Assembly (NCBI GenBank): GCA_903970465.1
Contig: CAJCIO010000098.1
Coordinates: 1-36,791, forward strand
Reading direction: 5' to 3'
Length of the DNA: 36,791 nucleotides
Source: Gammaproteobacteria bacterium
Lineage (GTDB): Bacteria; Pseudomonadota; Gammaproteobacteria; Pseudomonadales; Pseudomonadaceae
Shown: one piece after another, positions 23,622-33,400 of the stretch
How the letters are laid out: each line of letters starts with the position of its first letter
How positions within the stretch are numbered: the stretch's first letter is position 1
Notes under the pieces: generated by a model
What the model was told of the DNA's origin: nothing
What the model saw: only the letters and a program-made list of their open reading frames with translations
Database searches by the model: none
Translations under genes and position numbers: made by a program

Positions 23622-25145
23622 ATGGACGGAAAGAGCGGTGGCGCGGATTCGCGCCATGGATTGTGGCGGCGGGTGTGGTGGTGGTTGCGCGGTATCTACT
23701 GGAGTAGGGCGCTGCTGCCTGCGCCCAGGGCGCAAGTGATCCCGAACATCGACGGTGGCGAACACAATTTGCTGCACAAGAACCAATTGCGCAATGATCT
23801 GAGAATCGAGTTCGACCTTTGGGCGTTTTCCGAGCCGACACCGTCAGGTCCCGACATGCTGGAACTGTTCCTCGACGACCGCGTTGCGCCGGTCGCGACC
23901 CGCACCTGGGACGCGCCCATTCAGGCTGACCAGTTGTTCATCATGCTGGGCCAGGCATACCTCACCAGCGAGGGCCCTCATCAACTGTATTATCGCGTGA
24001 CACTCGGCATTTCAGGCACGCAGTCCGATTCGGATGTGTTTGGCTTCCATGTCGATGCGACCAGGGCTGATCTGAATGACGACGACGAACGTCTGATATT
24101 CCCCCCCGACGCCTCCACGGAGATCACCGCTCGCTATCTGGAGCTTCATGACGACCAGGTGGTTGCCGTGGTGCCTGACTATTATCCTGTCCGTGTCGGC
24201 GACAGGGTGACGCCGTACTGGGAACAGGCACCGGTCGGCAGCCTGGCGCTGCCGGAAAAAACCCTGGGTCTCGAGGATCTCGGCAAGCCTATAGCGTTGG
24301 TCTTCACCGGGACGCAGATTCGCAGGCTGGGGGATGGCCTGCGCTACGTGACGTATCGCGTGACCGACCGCGCCGGTAACGAAAGCAACCTGTCCGCACC
24401 GGTGGTGCTGAATGTCAACGCCGCGCCGCTGCCCCGATATTGGCCTGCGCCTCAGGTGAAGGATTCTTTCGGTACCGTGGTACCTGCTGTACTCAATCCC
24501 CTCAACGCTACCAACGGCGTAACCGTCTGGGTGCCGGCCAACGCGGTGTTCCATCCCGAGGAAGTCGCCTCGATCTTCTGGGGGGCCCCGGGCAGCCCTG
24601 GCGCCGCACAAACTACTGCCTTCATCTCCGGTGCCGGCCCTTGGCGCGGCTTCATTACCAAGGAACAAGTTGCCGCGCATATAGGCCGGTCGCTGGTCAT
24701 CACCTATGGGTTGCTGGATAACAACGACCTGCCGGTTTCCAATCCGCTTCGTCTGATGGTGGCCTCGATCGGTCATGAACATCTGCCCCAGGTCCAGAGC
24801 ACGGCCGCTATAAACAATAACGGCCGCATCAGCCTCGCCACCCTGACTGACACCGGCGATACCATCCGCCTGCCCCCGTGGCCGCTGATTGCTACCACCC
24901 AAACCATCAAGCTGTGGGTCGTAGGCTCCGGGCAGGATGGGTTGACCAGCGAGTGCCATCTGCTGAACGCAGCCCCAGTGACGCCAACGTACGTCAGCAG
25001 CGGGGTTGTCGTAACGCTGGGCAAGGACTGGCTGGCTTCACTGCGGATCAACAGCGTATTGGTCATCTACGTGACCGTAAGCTTCAATGGAAGCGAGGAC
25101 TGGGTGACCTTCCCGTCGTCCGGCAATATCGTCGTGGTGCCCTGA
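23622..25145 (+). CDS. uncharacterised protein with tandem Ig-like beta-sandwich repeats
   Basis: A 507-residue protein of unknown function. The ATG at 23622 is chosen because GGAGG (23611-23615) precedes it by six bases; an upstream in-frame ATG has no such site. The N-terminus carries an unusual aromatic patch at 14-32 (LWRRVWWWLRGIYWSRALL) with five Trp, which may lie on a membrane, then IPNIDGGEHNLLHKNQL. The rest appears to be about four units of roughly 110 residues rich in alternating hydrophobic strands, for example YVTYRVTDRAGNESNLSAPV. This resembles the Ig-like domains of bacterial surface proteins. There is no cleavable signal peptide, anchor or passenger domain. It converges on the fimbrial adhesin gene with 7 bases between the stops, so a link to surface structures is possible but unproven. 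Confidence 0.7.
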   Translation: MDGKSGGADSRHGLWRRVWWWLRGIYWSRALLPAPRAQVIPNIDGGEHNLLHKNQLRNDLRIEFDLWAFSEPTPSGPDMLELFLDDRVAPVATRTWDAPIQADQLFIMLGQAYLTSEGPHQLYYRVTLGISGTQSDSDVFGFHVDATRADLNDDDERLIFPPDASTEITARYLELHDDQVVAVVPDYYPVRVGDRVTPYWEQAPVGSLALPEKTLGLEDLGKPIALVFTGTQIRRLGDGLRYVTYRVTDRAGNESNLSAPVVLNVNAAPLPRYWPAPQVKDSFGTVVPAVLNPLNATNGVTVWVPANAVFHPEEVASIFWGAPGSPGAAQTTAFISGAGPWRGFITKEQVAAHIGRSLVITYGLLDNNDLPVSNPLRLMVASIGHEHLPQVQSTAAINNNGRISLATLTDTGDTIRLPPWPLIATTQTIKLWVVGSGQDGLTSECHLLNAAPVTPTYVSSGVVVTLGKDWLASLRINSVLVIYVTVSFNGSEDWVTFPSSGNIVVVP

Positions 25146-25152
25146 CCATGGG

Positions 25153-26286
25153 TCATAGATAACTGACAGTGAAGTTCAGGGCTCCTTTGGTAGTGCCAGC
25201 TCTGAGCGGAGTACCGTCGGGCAATTGATAAAGGCGCGCGCTGAATTCCATCCGGGTATTGCCCGAGGGGGCGATGCGAATGACGGGGAAGGGGGCGCCC
25301 AGGGTCACGGGGGTCGCGCCATCATTCTTGAGGACCTGGATGCCGACCCCACGAGCAGTTGCACTGCTGTCGAGGCTGAACAGTCCGATGTCTCTGTCAA
25401 TGATGGTCGAGCCGTCGGTGCCGTTCAGCGTCACGTGGGCGGTGGCAAAGCCGAACCTGTCGTTCCCAGGATTGCTCTCGCAGTCTTGCAGGTTGATGAC
25501 GAATGACTGCGACGGGGTAAAGCTGCCGGGGCCGCTGAAGTCGTCGGTGCTCCATTCGCCCAGGTCCACCGGCTTGTCAAGGTCTGGGTTGTTGGACGAC
25601 AGGGTGCATTGGGCCTGCCGGACCGTGCCGGTGGTCGCCACGGTATAAGCCTTCGGCACGCCAGGTAGCATGTTGGCTTCGAACAGGATGTCTGGCGCGA
25701 TGGTGTGTGTACCCGCCGGGATGTTGCCGGTCTTGACCAACAGCGCAAACACGCCCATGAAGCGCAGGCTTGGGCCCACAGGCTGGTTCGGAAAGTAATT
25801 GGTGCTGCTGAACGGCGCCAGCCGAGTGGGGGTATAGAAGTCTCCGGCGCGCGGGCCGAAATAAGGGTTACTGAACTCCAGTGCGATGCCAACCCCTTCC
25901 ACCGAGGTTTCGAACACTTTACCGGTGAGGTCGCGTCCGACCGACGGCAGGGGGCCGGTATAAGGCCTGCCAAGGGCGATGACCTCCGAGAGGAAGACTG
26001 GGTTGGCCAGTTCGGGGCTTTCCCATTTATCCCGGTTGCAATAAATGCTCATTCCGCCTGGGGAGTCTACCGACTTGCCTTGAAACGCCTGGCCAATCAC
26101 CGTCCCCACCGGCACATCGCGCGGCACATAGAAGTCACCCAAGGGCACGACGTAGCGAATGGTGTCGCTGTTGTTGCCGGTGTTCATGTTGCATTGGTTG
26201 AACCGGAAGTCGCTGGCGTTTGCGCCTTGGGCGCAGCTCCAGGCGAGCATGGCAAGGCTTGCCTGGGCAATAGCATTAAACTTCAT
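25153..26286 (-). CDS. fimbrial tip adhesin (two-domain FimH-like)
   Basis: A 377-residue secreted protein, last gene of a chaperone-usher operon. A signal peptide of about 25 residues ends near GANA. An N-terminal domain of about 200 residues (starting SDFRFNQCNMNTGN) would be the receptor-binding lectin-like part. A C-terminal pilin domain (about 230-377) starts around RQAQCTLSSNNPDL, has the pilin Cys pair (QC and QDCESN), and ends in a beta-strand GALNFTVSYL, the form needed for chaperone pairing. The two-domain build and last position in the operon fit a tip adhesin. The ATG at 26286 has AGGAG seven bases upstream and overlaps the usher stop by 11 bases; the extra upstream residues of the open frame are dropped. 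The receptor is not predictable. Confidence 0.85.
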   Translation of the reverse strand: MKFNAIAQASLAMLAWSCAQGANASDFRFNQCNMNTGNNSDTIRYVVPLGDFYVPRDVPVGTVIGQAFQGKSVDSPGGMSIYCNRDKWESPELANPVFLSEVIALGRPYTGPLPSVGRDLTGKVFETSVEGVGIALEFSNPYFGPRAGDFYTPTRLAPFSSTNYFPNQPVGPSLRFMGVFALLVKTGNIPAGTHTIAPDILFEANMLPGVPKAYTVATTGTVRQAQCTLSSNNPDLDKPVDLGEWSTDDFSGPGSFTPSQSFVINLQDCESNPGNDRFGFATAHVTLNGTDGSTIIDRDIGLFSLDSSATARGVGIQVLKNDGATPVTLGAPFPVIRIAPSGNTRMEFSARLYQLPDGTPLRAGTTKGALNFTVSYL

Positions 26287-28825
26287 CAGCGGGCTCCTGC
26301 TGCGCACGGATGGCCGTGTCGGGCGGATTGCGGTCGCAGGCCAGGGCCTGCAGGCGGTAACCGTCCTGGACGGTCATGGTGTCGGGGTCCAGATGCAACT
26401 GGCACAGGCTTTGCGCCCACTCCACGTGCAGGGTCTGTGCCTGATCCAGGCTGGCGAGCATGATCTGCCCGGCCTGACCGACGACGCCAAGCGTGATCCC
26501 GGCACCATCTCGCACCTTTGCCCCAAAGGGCAGAGGGCTGCCGTCGTGGCTGCGGGCATTGATGACGACTGGTTGCTGACGATGCGCGACGAAGCTGGCC
26601 TTGACCACCGCACCACGAGTCGGCACCAGTTGGGTAGTGCCGTTTTCCAGCAAAACATCCGGGCCCAGGTGATCGGTGTGCAGCTGCACCTGGTTGATCC
26701 GGTAAGGTTGCAGGTTGGGAATCAGTGCGTAGCCCTGGGCATTGGTTTTGGACGAGGTGGTATTGGCGACCGACACGCCCGGCGTTTCCGGTACGTGGAC
26801 CAGGCCCATGGTTTCGCCGACATAAGGACCAAACGCGATGCCGTCGGCATGGGCCAGCAGGGCGCCACTGGCGTTGACCGACAGGCTGTCGTAGTTGCTG
26901 CCCCGCGTATAACCGCCACCCAGCGTAGTGAACGCCCCCTGATAGCCCAGCGACAGCGCGCCACTGCGCTCACCGGCACCGCGTTGATCGATCGATGCGT
27001 TGTAGCTGTAACGGTGCTGATCGAAGGTGCCCGAGAGGTTCGCGCGCTCGGACCACTGATCGCCGCTGCGGCGTGCATCCAGGCTCAGCCGCGTATTGCG
27101 TCCACCCAGTGGTACGCTGACGCTCAGGCCCAATTGCCGGTCTGAACGGTTGCTGCGCTCGGTCAGCGATTGTGAGGCGTAGAGGTTGTAGCCGATGCCG
27201 CGGTGCGATGTATTGAAATACACCTGAAACTGCTTGCGTTGGTAATCGCTACGCCAGTAGGTCTCCTGCGACAGACTCAGGCTGAGGCTGCTGTAGCGGC
27301 CCATGTTCTGATAGAGCGCCGCTTCGAGGCGGCTGCGTCGGCTGCCGAGGTAATTGTGATGATGGGTGCGCTGGTTCAAGGCTTCTTCGAAATCCCGATA
27401 GTTTTCGGTGGAGTAGCGATATCCCGCGAAGTGTAGCGTCGTGCGACTAGCGAAGGCTTTGCCATAGCGCAATGCGTAGCTGCTGCCTTGCAGGGAGTGT
27501 TGCTGGTTGCCGATGTCGGCGTCCGAAAGAGTGGCGTCCAGCGACAGTGCCCCGAAACTGCCGAAGTCCCGTGCCATGCCCAGATTACGTGCCTGGTAGA
27601 AGTCGCTGAACATCAGGCCGCCGTACAGGGTCGAGTGCCAACCTAGGCCCATCGCCATGTCGCCCTGCCAGAGCATTGGCTGGGCGCCCTCGCCAGCGGA
27701 GTTGTAACGTCCGGCACTGACTTGATAACGCCATACCCCTTGGCGCATCAGGTTGCTCAGCCCCGAGTAGGACTGAGTGAAGCGCCGCACCTGACCATCG
27801 GCCTCGGTGACGACGATTTCCAGCTCGCCGCTGCCGCCCCCGGTGCTCAGGTCATCGATCTCATAAGGGCCAGGGCTGACGTAGGTGGAATACAGCGGGT
27901 AGCCGTTCTGCAATACCTCGACGCGCGCGCGAGTCTGGGCCACGCCGCGGATGACCGGCGCGTAACTCTGCGCACTGTCGGGGAGCATGGCCATATCGCT
28001 GGCCAGGGTGGCGCCGAGGATCGGCACGCTGCGGAACACATCGCCGCCGGTATAGGTCTCTCCCAACGTCAGGCGTGCCAGGGTTCCGGGCACATCGCGC
28101 TCCACATAGGTATAGGCACGTTGCCAATCGCGGCCTTGGTCATGGCTACGTAGCGATTGGCTGCTGCGCAACCGCCAGGCGCCCAGGTTGATGCCGCTGA
28201 GCAGGTACAGGTCCTGATTCTGGCTGGTGCGGCCATCGCTGTTACGGCCATGCTGGGCCGAGGCCTGGTAGTTGACGAACGCGCTGTTGATGCCTGGGTC
28301 CCAGCGTTCCATCGGGACGCTTTGGTGGCTATCGCGGCGCATGGAGATTTGCGGGATGGACACTGTGAGGGCCAGCTCGCTGGCGTTGAAGTCGCTGAAC
28401 GCACCGGGTACGGCGCTGTTCAGGTCGATGCAGGATTGCTCGAGCAACGCGGTGTTCTGGATCGTGCCGAGGTTGACGCCCAGCTCTTCGAGCAGTGCGC
28501 TGGACAGGCAAGGCTGCAATCGGTCCTGCGCATCAAGGATGAAATCGACCTCGCGCTGATCGAAGGGCCGCAGGTTGATCGACAGGGCCACGTTGTAACG
28601 CCCTGGGCCGAGCGAGCGGGTGCGGGCCAGATCATCGAGCATCAGTTGCCCGGCATCCGCTGGCGCCCCGGCGCCTTGATACATGAAGCGCGACTGAAAC
28701 TTGAGCGTCGAGTCGCCGGCCCACGCAGGGGGGGCGGCCAGGGCGAAGACGCCTGCACCGAAGACCAAAGGGCAAACCAGGCGCAGCGCAAACGCCGGAC
28801 GCCCGGTTCCTGATGAACGGGTCAT
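26276..28825 (-). CDS. fimbrial outer-membrane usher (FimD/PapC family)
   Basis: An 849-residue outer-membrane usher that accepts chaperone-subunit complexes and threads the fimbria through its pore. After a signal peptide (MTRSSGTG...PPAWA, about 36 residues), the N-terminal chaperone-binding domain has FNVAL-like YNVALSINLRPFDQREVDF and a Cys pair. The 24-strand barrel follows, with family marks YTGGDVFRSVPILGATLASD and YPLYSTYVSPGPYEIDDL around the plug, then the C-terminal domains (GYALIPNLQPYRINQVQL, LPFGAKVRDG) with two closing Cys. Length fits the family. The ATG at 28825 has AGGA seven bases upstream; the frame is open further but without a ribosome site. It follows the chaperone gene by 22 bases. 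Confidence 0.93.
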   Translation of the reverse strand: MTRSSGTGRPAFALRLVCPLVFGAGVFALAAPPAWAGDSTLKFQSRFMYQGAGAPADAGQLMLDDLARTRSLGPGRYNVALSINLRPFDQREVDFILDAQDRLQPCLSSALLEELGVNLGTIQNTALLEQSCIDLNSAVPGAFSDFNASELALTVSIPQISMRRDSHQSVPMERWDPGINSAFVNYQASAQHGRNSDGRTSQNQDLYLLSGINLGAWRLRSSQSLRSHDQGRDWQRAYTYVERDVPGTLARLTLGETYTGGDVFRSVPILGATLASDMAMLPDSAQSYAPVIRGVAQTRARVEVLQNGYPLYSTYVSPGPYEIDDLSTGGGSGELEIVVTEADGQVRRFTQSYSGLSNLMRQGVWRYQVSAGRYNSAGEGAQPMLWQGDMAMGLGWHSTLYGGLMFSDFYQARNLGMARDFGSFGALSLDATLSDADIGNQQHSLQGSSYALRYGKAFASRTTLHFAGYRYSTENYRDFEEALNQRTHHHNYLGSRRSRLEAALYQNMGRYSSLSLSLSQETYWRSDYQRKQFQVYFNTSHRGIGYNLYASQSLTERSNRSDRQLGLSVSVPLGGRNTRLSLDARRSGDQWSERANLSGTFDQHRYSYNASIDQRGAGERSGALSLGYQGAFTTLGGGYTRGSNYDSLSVNASGALLAHADGIAFGPYVGETMGLVHVPETPGVSVANTTSSKTNAQGYALIPNLQPYRINQVQLHTDHLGPDVLLENGTTQLVPTRGAVVKASFVAHRQQPVVINARSHDGSPLPFGAKVRDGAGITLGVVGQAGQIMLASLDQAQTLHVEWAQSLCQLHLDPDTMTVQDGYRLQALACDRNPPDTAIRAQQEPADEV

Positions 28826-28847
28826 GGTTGAATCCTGAAAGTAGGGC

Positions 28848-29600
28848 TCAGTGCGGCTGGGCAACCGTCATGGTGAGCGGTTGGCTGGAAGAACCGTGGT
28901 CATTGATGGTGGAGAATTCCACCTGCAGAGGCCCCTGTTTATCACTGGCGGGCAGGTCGTAATAAAGCCGGCCCAAGGGCGGGACCATCGCCGAGGTGTT
29001 GATGTTCTGGGACTTGCCGTGAGCATTCAGGAGCAGTCGCGAAAAGGTCACGTGATAAGGGGTAGGGTTATCGACCGCCAAGCGTCGTTTGCCATCGGCC
29101 TGTACCAGAGACCACCGTAGCGTGTCGAACTGCTTTTGCGGACCACCTTTAAGTGCGCTCGGTCGGTAGAACAGCTTGATGCGTGTGCGCAAGGCGATCG
29201 CCAATACGTTGGCCTGACTATCGTCGAGTTGGGGAATTTCCTGCAGGTTGAAGAAGAACAATGATTCGCGATCCTGAGGAAGCGCGTTGGGTAGCGCGCT
29301 GATCTGGACCTGCTGCTGTTTGACCGGATCGAGCCGGAACAGCGGCGGATTGGTCACGAAGGGCACGCTGCTGGTGGTGTCATCCTGCTCGGTATTGACC
29401 CAGGCCTGGGCGGCGAACACGTTCTTGCCCGGATTGGCTACCAATAGCGACACGCCGCGCCGATCGGCGTCATAGACCACGCGGGTGGTGCTCATGGTCA
29501 GCGCGGCGTGGCTGCTGGCTTGCCACGTCAATAACAGGGCGGCCATGCACAGGCGCGCTTTCGACCCTAGGGCCGCAAAGGGAAAAGTTTTAGTGAACAT
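28848..29600 (-). CDS. periplasmic fimbrial chaperone (PapD/FimC family)
   Basis: A 250-residue periplasmic chaperone with two Ig-like domains that caps pilin subunits by donor-strand complementation. A signal peptide of about 32 residues ends at SHA. The mature part starts ALTMSTTRVVYDADRRGVSL, with the conserved Arg of the subunit-binding cleft in TTRVVY. The partner Lys lies in RIKLFYRP. The signature SLFFFNLQEIP is present, and the alternating hydrophobic G1 strand is before RIKLFYRP. The second domain ends in the usual strand pattern. The ATG at 29600 is used; AGG lies eight bases upstream. It is the second gene of the fim operon, 61 bases after the pilin gene, and a hairpin occupies the gap. 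Confidence 0.93.
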   Translation of the reverse strand: MFTKTFPFAALGSKARLCMAALLLTWQASSHAALTMSTTRVVYDADRRGVSLLVANPGKNVFAAQAWVNTEQDDTTSSVPFVTNPPLFRLDPVKQQQVQISALPNALPQDRESLFFFNLQEIPQLDDSQANVLAIALRTRIKLFYRPSALKGGPQKQFDTLRWSLVQADGKRRLAVDNPTPYHVTFSRLLLNAHGKSQNINTSAMVPPLGRLYYDLPASDKQGPLQVEFSTINDHGSSSQPLTMTVAQPH

Positions 29601-29614
29601 AGGCTTACCTGTGG

Positions 29615-29639
29615 GCCGGACACCCTGAAGGTGCCCGGC
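29615..29639 (-). terminator. intercistronic hairpin between pilin and chaperone genes
   Basis: On the minus strand GCCGGGCACC and GGTGTCCGGC form a 10-bp stem (one G-U pair) with a 5-base loop, and no U-tract follows. It lies 23 bases after the pilin stop. Such a hairpin can end part of the transcripts or protect the pilin mRNA, giving much more pilin than chaperone and usher. Confidence 0.55.
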
Positions 29640-29661
29640 TTTTCGTCATCGGTACAAGGTG

Positions 29662-30225
29662 TTACTGCAAGGTGACCGTGAAGTTCACGTCGGCGTAAGC
29701 GGGGCCTGCGACAATGGCGCCGGATGCAACTGTGTTCATGTACCCGGCGGTGAATGCCATCACCAGCGGTTGATCTTTTGCGGTGGCAAATTCTTTGGAT
29801 TCAGCGCCATGGGGGATGATGTCCTTGTCTCGGGCGTCACGGATCACGATGCCGATGCCTTCAGCGGTACCCGCGCGCAGAGCGTGCAGGGCAGGGTTGC
29901 CAGGGTGTGCGCCGTCGTTGGAGGCAAAACTGACCTTGGCGAAGCCCTCGTCTATGGAACAACCGTTGGCAGGGTCTACAACCAGCGCGAAGCTGGTGTT
30001 GTTGATCTCGGTACCAGGGGCCTTGAAGTCCGCTGGGGTAGCCTCGCCGAGGAAAATGGGCGCTCCAACGGGGGAGCCCGGAGTGGTGACATCGATTGCA
30101 CAGGTGCCCGTTTTGATTTCACCGGTGAATTTAATGGTGCCTGAGCCGGTTTCGGCAGCAGCGGCGGTGCCGGCAGCCATCGCCATTGCCAGCGCGACGG
30201 GTGCAGCCATCAGCAATTTTTTCAT
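29662..30225 (-). CDS. major fimbrial subunit (type 1-like pilin)
   Basis: A 187-residue secreted pilin, first gene of the operon. The signal peptide ends near AAAA at about residue 24. The mature protein begins ETGSGTIKFTGEIKTGTCAID, the usual pilin opening with the N-terminal strand and first Cys; the second Cys is in ANGCSIDEG. The C-terminus AYADVNFTVTLQ is the strand contacted by the chaperone, with the penultimate hydrophobic pattern of pilins. The ATG at 30225 has AAGGA eight bases upstream. Subunits polymerise by donor-strand exchange to form the shaft. The 216 bases before it hold the operon promoter region. Confidence 0.92.
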   Translation of the reverse strand: MKKLLMAAPVALAMAMAAGTAAAAETGSGTIKFTGEIKTGTCAIDVTTPGSPVGAPIFLGEATPADFKAPGTEINNTSFALVVDPANGCSIDEGFAKVSFASNDGAHPGNPALHALRAGTAEGIGIVIRDARDKDIIPHGAESKEFATAKDQPLVMAFTAGYMNTVASGAIVAGPAYADVNFTVTLQ

Positions 30226-30327
30226 CGTGTACGTCCTTGTATGGATTGAAATGCCGACACGTTCATACCGCAGGTCAGTGCCGGCTCGCTCACGGGGAGC
30301 GCTTCAGAGGGTGCCTGCGTGGGGGGA

Positions 30328-30333
30328 AGTCTA
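30328..30333 (-). promoter_or_regulatory. possible -10 box of the fimbrial operon
   Basis: On the minus strand TAGACT (30333 down to 30328) is the same -10 hexamer as seen before galU. It would place the start about 95 bases before the pilin ATG. No good -35 box is visible at the right distance, so an activator is likely if the site is real. Confidence 0.3.
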
Positions 30334-30384
30334 GGGAGCGAGCGGGGGGGTTGCTATGAGAGTTATCTGATTTTTAAGGGCAGG

Positions 30385-30406
30385 TCGCCCCCTGAAAAGG
30401 GGGCGA
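30385..30406 (-). terminator. hairpin after the RHS gene
   Basis: TCGCCCCC (30385-30392) and GGGGGCGA (30399-30406) form a perfect 8-bp stem with a 6-base loop, 36 bases beyond the RHS stop on the minus strand. It lacks an immediate U-tract. It could end RHS transcription before the fimbrial promoter. Confidence 0.5.
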
Positions 30407-30441
30407 GTTCTGGGGCTTGATAGTAGCTTTGCGCAATGTAT

Positions 30442-33400
30442 CTACACGCTTGGCTTGCGGCGGATATCTGCTTCTCGCTGTCTGGCAGCTTGATTGGTTG
30501 ACATTGCTGTCGAGCTTGCCTGCCATTCGGGTGGAAGGGTAGTCGTGGTGACCTTCAGTTCCTGGGCGCTCGCTCTGCCGGTGAGGCTGCCTGGCACAAG
30601 GTCGTCTTGGCGCATTTCCAATTCTGGCACTGAACCCCTCTTTATCAACCTGAATGGTCCGTCGATGTCTGACTGGGCAGATCCTGCCAGTGCTACATCA
30701 GGTTCAAGCGCACTGGCTAATGACGCTCTGCGGGGAGGTGTCTTCTTCTTGATACGCAGGAATGTATTAGGATCCAGACTCTCTCCCAGCTTATTCGCAA
30801 GAGCAGCCTTTGCTCGCTTCAGCGCCAGTTTGTCACCGTATTTTGCGGCTTGCCTTTCTATTGCAACACCTGCGGATTTGACCATACTGACGCCCATCAA
30901 AATCATCATTCCCGTATCCCAAAACTTGAAAAAGGGTGCATCGCTGGTTATGCCCTTCTTCTGGCGGTCCAGGTTCACAGCAGTCCTGACTGTCAATTCA
31001 GCGACATCAAACGCCATCCATCCCGCGAACGCTGCCAGGCTCAAGCCTCCGGTAAGTGGTGCCAGTATCGCTGAGCTGAATACCGAGAAAAGCAGGCCTA
31101 TCCCGAAGGATTTAACCGCGTTCGTGGACGCCGAAGCCGCAACCATATCCTTGAACATGCGCTCATCGGAGCCTGGATGGGCAAAGTGGCCTGTCGGGTC
31201 GCTGAGGCCGATCGGGTCGCCTTGGCAATAGGCATAAGGGTTCAAGCCGCCGGCGCCAAACGGGCTGGCACTGTCGGGGCTATGAAAGCGCCGCAATTGG
31301 GGGTCGTAGGCGCGGTAACCCTTGCCGAGCAGGTACCACCCAATGCCCTCTTCACGCAGCTCACCATTGAAACCCAAGGCGCTTTGCAGTACCTCGCGGG
31401 TATCGCCGTAGCTGGTGTAAACGGTTCGTTTGACCGGCCCTTGAGCCTTTAGCTCGGCAAGTACGCTGTTGCTTTCGCCACACAGGGTCAACAGGGTTTC
31501 ATCGGGAGCACCTAGCCATTGTTCCCCCAGCGGCACTTGGTCGGCATAGCTGAACGAGCGGATATGCTCGGCTTCGACGATGCTGCGCACCTGGTTACCT
31601 TGGTAAAACCGCAGGGTCTCGGTATCCATCCCGCGGGTCACCCCCAGGAGATGGTCGTGGGCGTCGTAGCGATAACGGGTCAGTGGTGCGCCGCCCACGT
31701 GGGTGACTTGCAATAGGCGCCCCTGGCGGTCGTATTCCATGCCATAGCCGTTGGCGTCTTTGATCAGGTTGCCATCTGCGTCATAACTGAACAGGGTTTC
31801 GGCTGGGTAGCCGGGGTGGGTGTGGGTCAGGCTGCGTAACTGGCAAGGATCGTCGTCCGCATAGAAGTAAAGCGCTTCATCCCAGCTACCATCGGCGAAA
31901 TCGCTGGCGCAGAACATCAGGTTGTCCAGCCCGTCGAAATCGAACCGTTGGCGAATGATCGGGTTGCCATACGGGTCCGTGGGCAGCTCCGGACCGCTGC
32001 AGGAGTGTTCGATCAGCCGTCCACGCAGGTCGTACAAAAAGCTTTCGCCCAACGCCAGCGCCCCACCGATACGTAAATCACGGCGTTGCAACCGTCCGTC
32101 CAGCGCCCAGATGAGCGCTGTCTGGTGCTCGGCGCTGCCGGTCAGGCGCTGGGTACGCAGGATCTCGCGCCCGAAGTCGTCATATTCGAGTTCCGTGACC
32201 AGCCAGTTGGGGCTGGCCAGGTCCTGAGTGGTGGTGCGGGCGAGCTGTCCTCGGCTGTCGTATTCGAAATCGCTGCGCAGCTGACCTTCGCTGGTTTGGG
32301 CGATACGGCCATAGGCGTCGTATTTGACGGAGGTCTCCAAGGTGCGGGTAGCGACCCGCTCGACTTGTTGCAGCAGGCGGCCCTGCGACGAGTTGCTATA
32401 GGATATCTCGCGCGTGGTGCCGTCGACCTGGCTCCGCTCCGAGGCCAAGCGACCTGCGCGGTCGTACCTGTACTCGAGGCTGCTGTGCGGCGAGTGTGCT
32501 TTGATGAGCGCCGCAGTGATGGGGTGGTACTCGAACGTGCAAGACTCATCGGCATGGGTGGCCGTGGCCTCATTGCTCAGGCTCAGATCATACTCGTAGC
32601 GGATCGCGCGTTGCGCCGGGGTGATGCGCTCATCGATCACGTCGAGATTGCCGCGATAGGCGAATTGAGTGGTCCGGGGGCCCTCGGTGCGTTGTGTGAC
32701 GCGTTCCAGCCCGTCGAAGCGCTGGCTGCCCACGAGCGTTGTCGCTCTTGCGCGCTGGCTTTGAGTCACGTGCAGTTCAGTGATCAGCGCTGCGTGGCTA
32801 TGTTCAGCGTACTGCTGCGTGACTCGGGTACTGTCCGGCAACTGCTGATGCCGGAGGCGGCCGAGCACGTCGTAGTCGTACAGGGTGCACCCGCCATTGT
32901 TGGCAAGGTGGCGTCGCAGTTGGCCGTAACAGTCATAAAACGATCGTTCGCGGGTCTCCCAGGATTGCCCCCGCGCGGGGTCGGCGCAGTAGGTGTAGAC
33001 CGATTCCGGTTTGCCGAATCGATTGTTGCGTGTCACGGTCCTGGCCATGCCGTCCTGCCACTCGGTCACGGTCATTTCGAACGGGTCGACCAAGGTATTG
33101 GTGCCGACGCCCCTGGCATCGACCTCGCGGCACTGTTGGTCCCACTCGTCGTATTCGAAGCGCCGCGTGAGCGCGCGGGGCTCTTCATCGAGCCAGTCGT
33201 GTTCGGTCTCCTCGAGCAACTGCATCTCATGCCCGTAGCGAGCGCTGTAGACCAGCTGCAACGGCGCTTGGGCAGCGCTGCCATCGGGTTTTTGTCGCCG
33301 CTCACGAATCTTTCTACCCAGGCCATCCAGCTCCTTGATGCTTTCGACTCCTTCGGCATCCACCACTGTGTGCTCGGCAAAGCGCCCGTTCGCTGTAGGC

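Noticed and set aside
30494..31231. Plus-strand open frame of 245 codons opposite the RHS tip, considered as an immunity gene
   Set aside because: It has no good ribosome site, is antisense to the RHS frame, and its apparent sequence shows no recognisable domain. Immunity genes normally lie downstream on the same strand.
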